Of a stretch of 36,084 bases of DNA, positions 7,829-15,180 are shown in pieces. The DNA is from Luteitalea sp. (lineage in GTDB: Bacteria > Acidobacteriota > Vicinamibacteria > Vicinamibacterales > Vicinamibacteraceae), in assembly GCA_009377605.1 (NCBI GenBank), contig WHTT01000059.1:1-36084 (forward strand). Reading direction: 5' to 3'. The notes under the pieces were generated by a model that saw only the letters and a list, made by a program, of their open reading frames with translations, searched no databases and was not told the DNA's origin. Numbering within the stretch: position 1 is the first letter of the stretch; each line of letters begins with the position of its first letter. The position numbers and the translations under genes are program-made.

Positions 7829-9375
7829 GGCCCAGCCTCCACCCCGGGCTTAGCGCCGTGGAAGAAACTGCGTCGGCGCGGCCGGGACCGCGGCGCCATC
7901 TCGCTGAACCCCGCGAACCCGCGCTCGATGTACGGCGAGTTGGCCGTGCGCTCGCGCCTCGTGGTCGGAATCACGAAACGCTCGTGGTGGTGTGCCAACG
8001 CGAGCAGCCGGTGCATCGCCCGGGCCTGCGCCACCGTCAGGCCCACCGCATCGAGCACTGACGTGTCAGGGCGTCCGTCGACCCGTTCCGATCGACGGAA
8101 CGCTCGGACCGCGAGCTGCCGTCGAAGCGCCAGCTTCACCGGCTCGTCGTGGCCGGCCGAGAACAGGCTGGCAAGAAACCGGATGGGAATTCGGAACTGG
8201 TCAAGGTCGGGCAGGACACCGCCGCCATCGACCATATCGAGCGTGCTTCCATTGGGAGCCGCGGTCCGCACGGGGCTCTCCGGTGGAATGTAGAACAGCG
8301 CCGGCAGCGTCCGGAACTCGGGATGGAGCGGCAGCGCGATTTCCCACTCCTTGACCATCCGGTACACGGGAGACCGCCGGCAGGCATCGAGCCACGACTC
8401 GCTGATGCCTGCCGCGCGCGCGGCGGCAATCACGTGCGCATCGTGCGGGTCGAGGATGATGTCGCGCTGTGCGTCGACGAGGCTGGCGTCCGGAACATTG
8501 GCGGCGTACGCCACGCGGTCGAGGTCGTACAGGAGCGGTCCGAGGTATCTGATGCGTCCGGGGCAGGCGCGGAAGCATGCGGGCGCTTCGCCCACCTCGA
8601 GACGCGGGTAGCAGAGGAGGCACTTCTCCATCTTGCCGGTGCGCCAGTTGTAGTACGGCTTCTTGTACGGGCACGCTGAGATGCACATCCGCCAGGCCCG
8701 GCACCGGTTCTGGTCGATGAGGACCACGCCGTCCTCTTCACGCTTGTAGGCGGCGCCGCTCGGGCATGCGGCCACGCAGGCGGGATTCAGGCAGTGATTG
8801 CAGATGCGCGGGAGGTACATCATGAACGCGTCGCGGAACGTGAGCAGCGCCGCGCGTTCGTTCTCAGTCATTGCGCCGAAGTTCGCGTCGAACCCATTCG
8901 TGCTGGAGCTCGCGGCGCCCGCCGCGTTGTCCTCCCAGTTCACCGCGTACTCGATAGGGATGTCCTCTTCGCCGGTAATCTGCGACTTGGGACGGGCGAC
9001 CGGCTGCGATCGCGTCGTCGCCTGCTCGGCATGGAGGTCTTCATACGTGAAGGTAAACGGCCCCTTCCCGTAGTAGTCCTCCATCTGCGGCATGACCGGG
9101 TTGTAGAAGAGGTTCATCATCGTCCAGAACTGCGAGCCCACACGCAGCCGCGGCCCGCCGCCCGTTGGATTGCGTTCCCAGCCACCGCGATACATCCGCT
9201 GATCTTCCCAGCGCTTCGGATAGCCGAGGCCCGGCTTGGTCTCGACGTTGTTCCAGAACATGTATTCCGCGCCCTCACGATTGGTCCACACGTTCTTGCA
9301 CGCCAGCGTGCAGGTGTTGCAGCCCAGACATTTGTCCAGATTGAAGACCATCGCCATCTGCTGCTTGATGTTCAT
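7825..9375 (-). CDS. narH: Respiratory nitrate reductase beta subunit NarH
   Basis: The 516-aa iron-sulfur subunit passes electrons between NarI haems and NarG. Four cysteine groups are visible: CLGCNTCTLAC at the N-terminus, CNHCLNPACVAACP, CRAWRMCISACP and CLLCYPR followed by CFRACPGR. The Trp inside CRAWRMC is the usual replacement that turns one cluster into 3Fe-4S, as in E. coli NarH. The start is fixed by the MNIKQQMAMVFNLDKC head and a one-base TGATG junction with narG. The last 40 residues are Arg-rich and unlike other NarH. The NarH sequence by itself does not separate nitrate reductase from nitrite oxidoreductase, but the operon matches nar. Confidence 0.95.
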   Translation of the reverse strand: MNIKQQMAMVFNLDKCLGCNTCTLACKNVWTNREGAEYMFWNNVETKPGLGYPKRWEDQRMYRGGWERNPTGGGPRLRVGSQFWTMMNLFYNPVMPQMEDYYGKGPFTFTYEDLHAEQATTRSQPVARPKSQITGEEDIPIEYAVNWEDNAAGAASSSTNGFDANFGAMTENERAALLTFRDAFMMYLPRICNHCLNPACVAACPSGAAYKREEDGVVLIDQNRCRAWRMCISACPYKKPYYNWRTGKMEKCLLCYPRLEVGEAPACFRACPGRIRYLGPLLYDLDRVAYAANVPDASLVDAQRDIILDPHDAHVIAAARAAGISESWLDACRRSPVYRMVKEWEIALPLHPEFRTLPALFYIPPESPVRTAAPNGSTLDMVDGGGVLPDLDQFRIPIRFLASLFSAGHDEPVKLALRRQLAVRAFRRSERVDGRPDTSVLDAVGLTVAQARAMHRLLALAHHHERFVIPTTRRERTANSPYIERGFAGFSEMAPRSRPRRRSFFHGAKPGVEAGP

Positions 9376-12300
9376 CACAGCGCTCCGAGATCCTCTTCGC
9401 GGTAGATGACCTTCTTGCGGCCCTGTTCGAGCGGCATCTTGCGGATGAGGACCGCGCAATCGCGCTCGGACGGACTCGTGCCCCAGTAGTTGAGGAAGTA
9501 CGTCCAGTTGGCGTACCCGCCGATCATGGTGGCGGGATTCATCATGATCCGCGTCGGGGCGTTGTTGTTGCCGCCGCGCAGGTCGCTGGCGCCGCGCTCG
9601 CGGGCCAGACGCGAGATGGGCACGTTGATGTGGCGCTCCGAGGAGTGATACATGATGGCTGTGTCGCGCGGCACGGTCATGCTCACGACGGCCCGCACCA
9701 CCGAGATCCCGTTCTGGTTGTAGATCTCGACCCAGTCGTTGTCGCGCACGCCAATGGCGCCTGCGTCCTCGTCGTTGAGCCACACGACCTGACCGCCGCG
9801 GAACAGGTTCAGCATGTGCCAGCTGTCCCAGAACATGCTGTGGATCTGCCACTTGCCGTGAGGCGTAAGGAACCGGAACACCTTCGATCCCGGTGCGGCC
9901 TCCGCCAGCGACACGTCGCCGATCTTCACCATGTCCACCGGCGGCTTGTAGGCGGGCAGCGACTCGCCCAGCTCCCGGTAGCCGCGGTGATCGAAGTAGA
10001 TTTCCTGCCGGCCGCTGAGCGTGTGAAACGGCTTGAGCGTCTCGATGTTGAGCGTCCAGGGACAGTACGTGCGCCCTGGGCTCTCGACCGCCGACCAGTG
10101 GGGCGACGTCAGACTGCGGCGGGGCTGCGACTCCAGGTCGGGGAAGTGATGATGCACATCGCGATCTCCTTCCACGAGGTGCGCCAGCGGCACGCCGCAC
10201 TGGCGCTCCAGCGCCGTGAACAGCTGGTGCGACAGTTCGCCATCGCTTTCCGGGGAGATGCGCAGAATGACCTCCGCCACCTGCCGCGGTGTCTCCAACG
10301 ATGGGCGGCCGAGCTTTTCGCCCACCAGGTAGTTGTCTTTGAGCTGCTCGTAGATGTGAGTCAGATCGGTGGTGATGCCCTTGGCGCCGTAGCCGTTCGG
10401 CCGGCACACGCGAGGCCCGAACGTGGTGTACCGTTCGAGCGTCTTCGTGTAATCCCGCGTGACGACGTGCACGTGCGGGAAGTACTTGCCGGGGACCGGC
10501 TCGACGTCGCCTGCCGACCAGTCCCGGATCTCCCCGAACGGCTGCGCCAGTTCGTCCGGACTGTCCGTGATCATCGGCGTCATCACGACGTCCTCGACCG
10601 GCAAGGGCAGATGGTCCTGGGCGAGCTCGCTGACCTTCGCGGCGACCGCCTTGAATGCGTCCCAGTCGTGTCGCGCCTCCCAGGGCGGATCGTGAGCGGG
10701 CGTGAAGGGATGGAAGAACGAGTGAAGGTCGGTGCAGGTCAGGTCGTACTTCTCGTACCAGTGGGCCGTCGGCAGCACGATGTCCGCGTAGTTGGCGGAC
10801 GAGTCCATCCTGAGGTTGACATTGACGATCAGATCGAGCTTGCCGAGCGGCGCCTGTTCGTGCCACTCGACGTCTTCGACGAGATCGCGGGCACGCTCGT
10901 CCCCGAGCACGTTGTGGTGCGTGCCGAGCAGGTGCTTGAGCGCGTACTCGTGGCCGCGCATGCTGGTGCCGATCAGGTTTCCCCTGTAGATCCAGAGCAC
11001 CTTCGGGTGGTTCTCCGGCGCGTCGACGTCCTCCACAGCGAACCGCTGCGCGCCCCGCTTGAACTGATCTGCCACGTAGGCGGCGATCTCCTCCTCCGTC
11101 TGGGCGCCGGCCGCGCGTGCCTCCCGCGCGATGTCCAGCGGATTCACTTTGTCGACCTGTGGATAGAACGGCAGCCAACCGAGACGGATCGCGAGCAGGT
11201 TCAGATCGGCGGCGTGCCGGCCCTTGGAGGGAAGATCGCGGGCCCAGGGCGCCCAGAGCGGATCCAGCACCATGCCGTCGTACCGCCACTGATCGGTGTG
11301 GAAGTAGAAGTACGACGTGCTGTTCTGATGGCGCGGCGGACCGCTCCAGTCCGCCGCGTTGCCAAGCGTGCCGATTGCGGCGTAGCTGCGGATCTTCTCG
11401 GTGCCGACGTAGTGCGCGAAGCCGCCGCCGTTCCGGCCCATGCAGCCGGTGAGGAGGCCCATCACGGCCTGGGCGCGATAGATGAGCGAGCCGCCGTGGA
11501 ACCAGTGGAGCACGCCGGAGCCGGTGATGAATAGGCATCGTCCCTTCGTACGCTCGGCGTTGTCGGCCCATTCCCTCGCCACGCGGATCGCCAGGTTCCG
11601 GCTCACGCCCGTCTCCTGTTCCTGCCACGCCGGCGTATACGGCACGGACGCATCGTCGTAGCCGTTCGGATAGTCGCCGCCGAGGCCGCGGCTCACGCCG
11701 AGTTGCGCGATCAGAAGATCGAACGCCGTGGTGACGAGGACCTCCGTCCCGTCCCGTTTCGTGAATCGGCGAGCGGGCACGCCGCGGCGGAGCGAGCGGG
11801 CCGGCCGGCCGTTGCCGTCCGTCGCTCCGAGCGTCGTGTCGAACGTTTCTGTGTAATTGGCGAAGAGGACGGACGCCTCCTCCCATCCGGCGGCGTCCGT
11901 CAGCGTCAGCATCGGGTCGATCGCCGCGCCGGTGACGGCGTCCTCGAGCTTGAGATTCCAGCGGCCCGTGTGCTGCGCCTCCCAGCGAAAACCCACTGAT
12001 CCCCCGGGCAGACGCACGTCGTCAGTGGCGCGATCGAGCACGACGAGCTTCCAGTCGGCATGCTCCTCCGCGGCGTACGCGGACGTGTCCGAGGCGCGCA
12101 CGAATCGACCCTGCAGATACGTCCCGTCGGCGTGCGGCTCCAGTTCGACCAGGAACGGCAGGTTTGTGAACTGCTTCACGTACTCGGCGAAGTAGGGCAC
12201 CGGCCGGTCGACGTAGCATTCCTTCAGGATCACGTGAATGCACGCGAGTAGAAACGCCGCGTCCGTGCCCGGGCGCACGGGTACCCAGAGGTCCGCGAAT

Positions 12301-13142
12301 TTCGTCACGTCGGAGTAGTTCGGTGACAGGTTGACGATCTTGCCGCCGTTGTACTTGTGCTCCGAGGCGAAGTGCGCATCGGGCGTGCGTGTCATCGGCA
12401 GGTTCGATCCGATCACCATCCAGTAGGTGCTCTGGTACCAGTCCGCTGACTCATGGACGTCGGTCTGATCGCCCCACATCATCGGCATGATGTGTGGCAG
12501 GTCGTGGTACCACTCGTAGAAGCTCAGCATCGTGCCACCCAGCAGGTTGCACAGCCGGTGGCCCGAGAGAAAGCTCACCATGCTCATCGCCGGGATCGGC
12601 GAGAACGAGGCGAGGCGATCCGGTCCGTACCGCTTGATCGTGTGGATGATTGCTGCCGCCCAGATCTCGGTCGCGAGATCCCAGGTCGCGCGCCGCCAGC
12701 CTGCCTTGCCGCGCGCCCCGCGATACGCCGCCACGCGGGTGGGATCGTGGACAATCGCGGCCCAGGCCGCCACGGGGTCCTTGCCCGCCTGTCGCTCGCG
12801 CTCGTACAGGTCCAGCAGCACGCCACGAATGTACGGGTACTTCGGGCGGACAGGGCTGTACGGATACCAGGACGCGGAGATTCCTCGCTGGCAGCCGCGG
12901 GGTTCGTAGTTCGGTGTGTCGGAATCGATCTGCGGCCAGTCGGTCTTTTGGAGCTCCCAGCAGATCAATCCGTCCTTGACGAACACTTCCCAGGAGCACG
13001 AGCCCGAACAGTTCACGCCGTGGCTGCTGCGCACGGATCGATCGAACGCCCAGCGCTCGCGGTAGAAGTCCTCCCAGTCGCGCGGTTCGTCCGCGATCCG
13101 AAACCATCGCGATCCATGGCGGTCGTTGCTCGTGTGAGTCAT
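9375..13142 (-). CDS. narG: Respiratory nitrate reductase catalytic subunit NarG
   Basis: The 1255-aa molybdenum subunit reduces nitrate to nitrite at a bis-MGD centre. FS0 ligands His41, Cys45, Cys49 and Cys84 lie in HGVNCSGSCSW and EPRGCQRG, each eight residues earlier than in E. coli NarG. Asp214 in FYEWYHDLP matches the Mo-ligand Asp222 with the same offset. There is no twin-arginine signal peptide, so it is predicted to face the cytoplasm, unlike periplasmic nitrite oxidoreductases. Similarity runs to the C-terminal MIGGYANWTYFLNYWGTSPSERD part. It follows an AGGAG site and overlaps the stop of the upstream 194-aa gene by four bases. Cofactor and cluster ligands are all intact, so the enzyme should be active. 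Confidence 0.97.
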   Translation of the reverse strand: MTHTSNDRHGSRWFRIADEPRDWEDFYRERWAFDRSVRSSHGVNCSGSCSWEVFVKDGLICWELQKTDWPQIDSDTPNYEPRGCQRGISASWYPYSPVRPKYPYIRGVLLDLYERERQAGKDPVAAWAAIVHDPTRVAAYRGARGKAGWRRATWDLATEIWAAAIIHTIKRYGPDRLASFSPIPAMSMVSFLSGHRLCNLLGGTMLSFYEWYHDLPHIMPMMWGDQTDVHESADWYQSTYWMVIGSNLPMTRTPDAHFASEHKYNGGKIVNLSPNYSDVTKFADLWVPVRPGTDAAFLLACIHVILKECYVDRPVPYFAEYVKQFTNLPFLVELEPHADGTYLQGRFVRASDTSAYAAEEHADWKLVVLDRATDDVRLPGGSVGFRWEAQHTGRWNLKLEDAVTGAAIDPMLTLTDAAGWEEASVLFANYTETFDTTLGATDGNGRPARSLRRGVPARRFTKRDGTEVLVTTAFDLLIAQLGVSRGLGGDYPNGYDDASVPYTPAWQEQETGVSRNLAIRVAREWADNAERTKGRCLFITGSGVLHWFHGGSLIYRAQAVMGLLTGCMGRNGGGFAHYVGTEKIRSYAAIGTLGNAADWSGPPRHQNSTSYFYFHTDQWRYDGMVLDPLWAPWARDLPSKGRHAADLNLLAIRLGWLPFYPQVDKVNPLDIAREARAAGAQTEEEIAAYVADQFKRGAQRFAVEDVDAPENHPKVLWIYRGNLIGTSMRGHEYALKHLLGTHHNVLGDERARDLVEDVEWHEQAPLGKLDLIVNVNLRMDSSANYADIVLPTAHWYEKYDLTCTDLHSFFHPFTPAHDPPWEARHDWDAFKAVAAKVSELAQDHLPLPVEDVVMTPMITDSPDELAQPFGEIRDWSAGDVEPVPGKYFPHVHVVTRDYTKTLERYTTFGPRVCRPNGYGAKGITTDLTHIYEQLKDNYLVGEKLGRPSLETPRQVAEVILRISPESDGELSHQLFTALERQCGVPLAHLVEGDRDVHHHFPDLESQPRRSLTSPHWSAVESPGRTYCPWTLNIETLKPFHTLSGRQEIYFDHRGYRELGESLPAYKPPVDMVKIGDVSLAEAAPGSKVFRFLTPHGKWQIHSMFWDSWHMLNLFRGGQVVWLNDEDAGAIGVRDNDWVEIYNQNGISVVRAVVSMTVPRDTAIMYHSSERHINVPISRLARERGASDLRGGNNNAPTRIMMNPATMIGGYANWTYFLNYWGTSPSERDCAVLIRKMPLEQGRKKVIYREEDLGAL

Positions 13143-13723
13143 GAACCGTGCTCTCCTGTCGGAGGCTGGAGTCCGAGGCCGGTGCGCAACGCGGAGATGA
13201 ACGGCCGGAAATCACGGGCCGTCCCGTAGACGGCGACGACGGCCTGGCGCTGCTCGTCGTAGACGAGATTCACGACGACATTGCGGCCCATCGGCAACTG
13301 GCGTTCAGCGGCGCCGATCTCGTCGTCGCGGCGCTCGAGTGCCTGAATCGATACGTAGAGGAGACCGGCCGGATGGCGCTGCCACCACACGGCGAAGTCC
13401 CATTCGCCTTCGCTGACGTCGGCCTCGCCTGAAACGAGGTCCGGATTTCCCGGATCGATCTGCCACTGGAACACGGGTGGCCAGGCGTCGTCAGCCTCCG
13501 GGGACCCAGCGTGCTCGGGCCCGGGGAGGTTCGTCGGGCCCGTGTCGCCGTACCCGGTACCTATCGCAAGGTCGTGGCGGGTCAGGGAAGACCCGAGCGC
13601 ATCCGGATCGGGCACCCAGCCGTCCTCCAGGACTTCCGCTTGCAGCGGGGTCATGATGCGTCCCCCGCCGAGCGCCCCGGCCTCGCCCTTGCGAAAGAAG
13701 CGAAGTGGTTGCACCTCAGGCAT
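13139..13723 (-). CDS. Unrecognised 194-aa protein coupled to narG
   Basis: I do not recognise the family. The protein is soluble, with no signal peptide, membrane helix or cysteine. The N-terminal 70 residues are Gly/Pro/Asp-rich (ALGSSLTRHDLAIGTGYGDTGP). The C-terminal half looks like a compact alpha/beta domain: EGEWDFAVWWQRHPAGLLYVSIQALE, then MGRNVVVNLVYDEQRQAVVAVYGTARDFRPFISALRTGLG. Its stop overlaps the narG start by four bases, and its start overlaps the hemerythrin gene by eight, so it is made together with NarGHJI. That placement suggests a role in nitrate respiration, perhaps in assembly or sensing. This role is inference only. Confidence 0.85.
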   Translation of the reverse strand: MPEVQPLRFFRKGEAGALGGGRIMTPLQAEVLEDGWVPDPDALGSSLTRHDLAIGTGYGDTGPTNLPGPEHAGSPEADDAWPPVFQWQIDPGNPDLVSGEADVSEGEWDFAVWWQRHPAGLLYVSIQALERRDDEIGAAERQLPMGRNVVVNLVYDEQRQAVVAVYGTARDFRPFISALRTGLGLQPPTGEHGS

Positions 13724-14168
13724 GTGGTTCCTCTTTCAGGCTCTTCAACAACGGGCCGACGACTTCGTCGACGCGATGGGCGTGCGCGCGCCAAAGTGTC
13801 GCGAGGTCGCGGACTGTCTCGGCAATCTCCACGTCGGAGTCCGGCTCGTCCGACCGGAGGCGCCCGGACCGCACGCGCAGCAGCCCGATGAGCTCGCGCA
13901 GGGTCTCGTGCTCGCGGATGGCAGCGTCCACGGCGTCGTTCTCCGCCGGGAGACGCTCGCGCAGGTGGGGATAGATGCTGCGCTCTTCGATCGCCAGGTG
14001 CGGCTCGATGCGACGGTCGCACGTCTCGACGAAGTCGCCGACCGCCGTCAAGAGCACCTTGGCTCTTTTCGAGCCGTCCACCCTGGCAACGATCCGCTCG
14101 AGCCGAATCAGTTCCTGCTGGACGGCGCGGTGCTCGCGATGAACCCTGGTAATCGGACGGTCATCCAT
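13716..14168 (-). CDS. Hemerythrin HHE domain protein, first gene of the nar operon
   Basis: The 150-aa protein has the HHE four-helix pattern: HREHRAVQQELIRLE, IEPHLAIEERSIYPHLRE, IREHETLRELIGLL and WRAHAHRVDEVVGPLL. These give the histidines and acidic residues for a non-haem di-iron site. Such proteins bind oxygen or nitric oxide or help repair iron centres. It opens the nar operon and overlaps the next gene by eight bases, so protection of NarGHJI or sensing of NO/O2 are reasonable guesses. An upstream in-frame codon would extend it to 14201, but the ATG at 14168 starts directly before the conserved helix. The promoter must lie between here and the divergent regulator. Confidence 0.87.
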   Translation of the reverse strand: MDDRPITRVHREHRAVQQELIRLERIVARVDGSKRAKVLLTAVGDFVETCDRRIEPHLAIEERSIYPHLRERLPAENDAVDAAIREHETLRELIGLLRVRSGRLRSDEPDSDVEIAETVRDLATLWRAHAHRVDEVVGPLLKSLKEEPHA

Positions 14169-14267
14169 GCTGCCAGCATAAGGTGCGCCGCACCGCGCCA
14201 CCTATGACGGGTGTGGGCAGATCAGCGGGGGAATTGGGCCGAAACAGTTGGGCGTATGATGGTGATC
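14169..14267. promoter_or_regulatory. Divergent promoter region between nar operon and Crp/Fnr gene
   Basis: These 99 bases must carry the promoters for both directions. A dyad GGTGC-GCC-GCACC lies at 14182-14194. No copy of the TTGCGC/GCGCAA operator used further right and no good FNR box (TTGAT-N4-ATCAA) was found, so control of nar by the neighbouring regulator is likely only from position. Confidence 0.35.
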
Positions 14268-15002
14268 ATGTCCGATCAGGACACCGGCGGCGCCGCGATG
14301 CCATCGTTTGACGACGCTGTCGCGCGCGTGCCCTTCCTGCGTGCGCTCTCACCAAAGGACCGGGAACGGCTGCGCCCATACGCTGCGGTACGCCGCATCC
14401 CGCAGGGCCGGCCGGTCTGGACGCTCGATGACGCGGCGCAGGAGTTCATCTTTGCGATTGAGGGCCACGTCAAGCTGATACGGCCGTGCGAGAGCGGGCG
14501 CGAGGTGATCATCGACGTCGGCAAGCCTGGCGAGTTGCTCTGCGCGAGCGCCGCCTGCGCATTTGCCCCGTACTGCTGCACGTGCACGGCGCTGGACCGC
14601 GACGTGATCATTCTCGTGCTGCCGCGGCGCGACGTCCTGCACCTGCTCGAGCAGAATCCGACAGCGGCCGCTGCTTTCGTCCGTGAGGCGACGGGCCGCG
14701 AGATGAGACTCGGCCGGAGGATCGTCGAGCTGGCGAGCGGCCACGTGGAGCAGCGGGTCTGCGCACTTCTGCTGCGGCTTGGCGATCAGGGCGGTACCCC
14801 GCTCAGCGGTGGACAGACACGGATCGCGTTGAAGCTGTCGCGGCAAGACCTCGCGGATCTCTGCGGCACGACACTCGAGAGCGCGATCCGGGTCATGACC
14901 AAGCTCTCACGAGAAGGAACGGTGCGCACGACTGCGTCCGGTTTCGTGATCCGGGATCGCGTCAAGCTGGAGGCGCTGGCCCGGGGCCGATCGGAGCGCT
15001 GA
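14268..15002 (+). CDS. Crp/Fnr-family transcription regulator with a cysteine-rich loop
   Basis: The 244-aa protein has an N-terminal cyclic-nucleotide-type beta barrel (about 15-125), a long dimer helix and a winged helix-turn-helix with recognition helix TLESAIRVMTKL (202-213). Glu and Arg match FNR Glu209 and Arg213, while FNR Ser212 is Ile. It lacks the N-terminal cysteine set of FNR. Instead the barrel carries Cys92, Cys97, Cys103, Cys104 and Cys106 in a short segment where relatives have the GEVALFEGRP loop. A cluster, metal or thiol switch sensing oxygen or NO is plausible. The ATG at 14268 directly follows GGTGATC, a good match to the extended anti-SD complement; a GTG at 14211 and an ATG at 14256 are alternatives. 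It is divergent from nar. Confidence 0.88.
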   Translation: MSDQDTGGAAMPSFDDAVARVPFLRALSPKDRERLRPYAAVRRIPQGRPVWTLDDAAQEFIFAIEGHVKLIRPCESGREVIIDVGKPGELLCASAACAFAPYCCTCTALDRDVIILVLPRRDVLHLLEQNPTAAAAFVREATGREMRLGRRIVELASGHVEQRVCALLLRLGDQGGTPLSGGQTRIALKLSRQDLADLCGTTLESAIRVMTKLSREGTVRTTASGFVIRDRVKLEALARGRSER

Positions 15003-15117
15003 CCCGGCGTCGAGTCCCATTTCCAGGGCGGTCCGTTCACGCAGCGCGCCGCAGCACGCTCGCAGGAAATGGCGCACGGCCGTCGAACCTCGCCAGACCG
15101 AGAAGCGTCGACTGGAC

Positions 15118-15160
15118 ATGACAGCCGTCATACCAACGCGGGGCCCCACAATCGTATTCT
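15118..15160 (+). promoter_or_regulatory. Candidate Crp/Fnr-type promoter of the cytochrome b/c gene
   Basis: A perfect dyad ATGAC-AGCC-GTCAT spans 15118-15131, with the arm and spacer lengths of Crp/Fnr operators. A TATTCT hexamer at 15155-15160 lies within one base of the operator-to-minus-10 spacing seen at the promoters further right. The gene start at 15181 follows 20 bases later. The rest of 15003-15117 shows nothing I can name. Confidence 0.4.
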
Positions 15161-15180
15161 CGGCACCGTAAGCGATCGTT

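Noticed and set aside
9366-9379. TTGATGTTCATCAC, one base from an FNR box
   Set aside because: It covers the first codons of narH (MNIKQ) inside the overlapped nar operon, far from any likely promoter; coding constraint explains it.
9630-11534. Open frame of over 600 codons on the plus strand within narG
   Set aside because: Antisense shadow of narG with no domain and biased composition.
9376-11886. Long open frame in a second minus-strand phase upstream of narH
   Set aside because: It continues narH backwards through narG in another phase; the protein is Arg-rich without any family match, and narG is complete.
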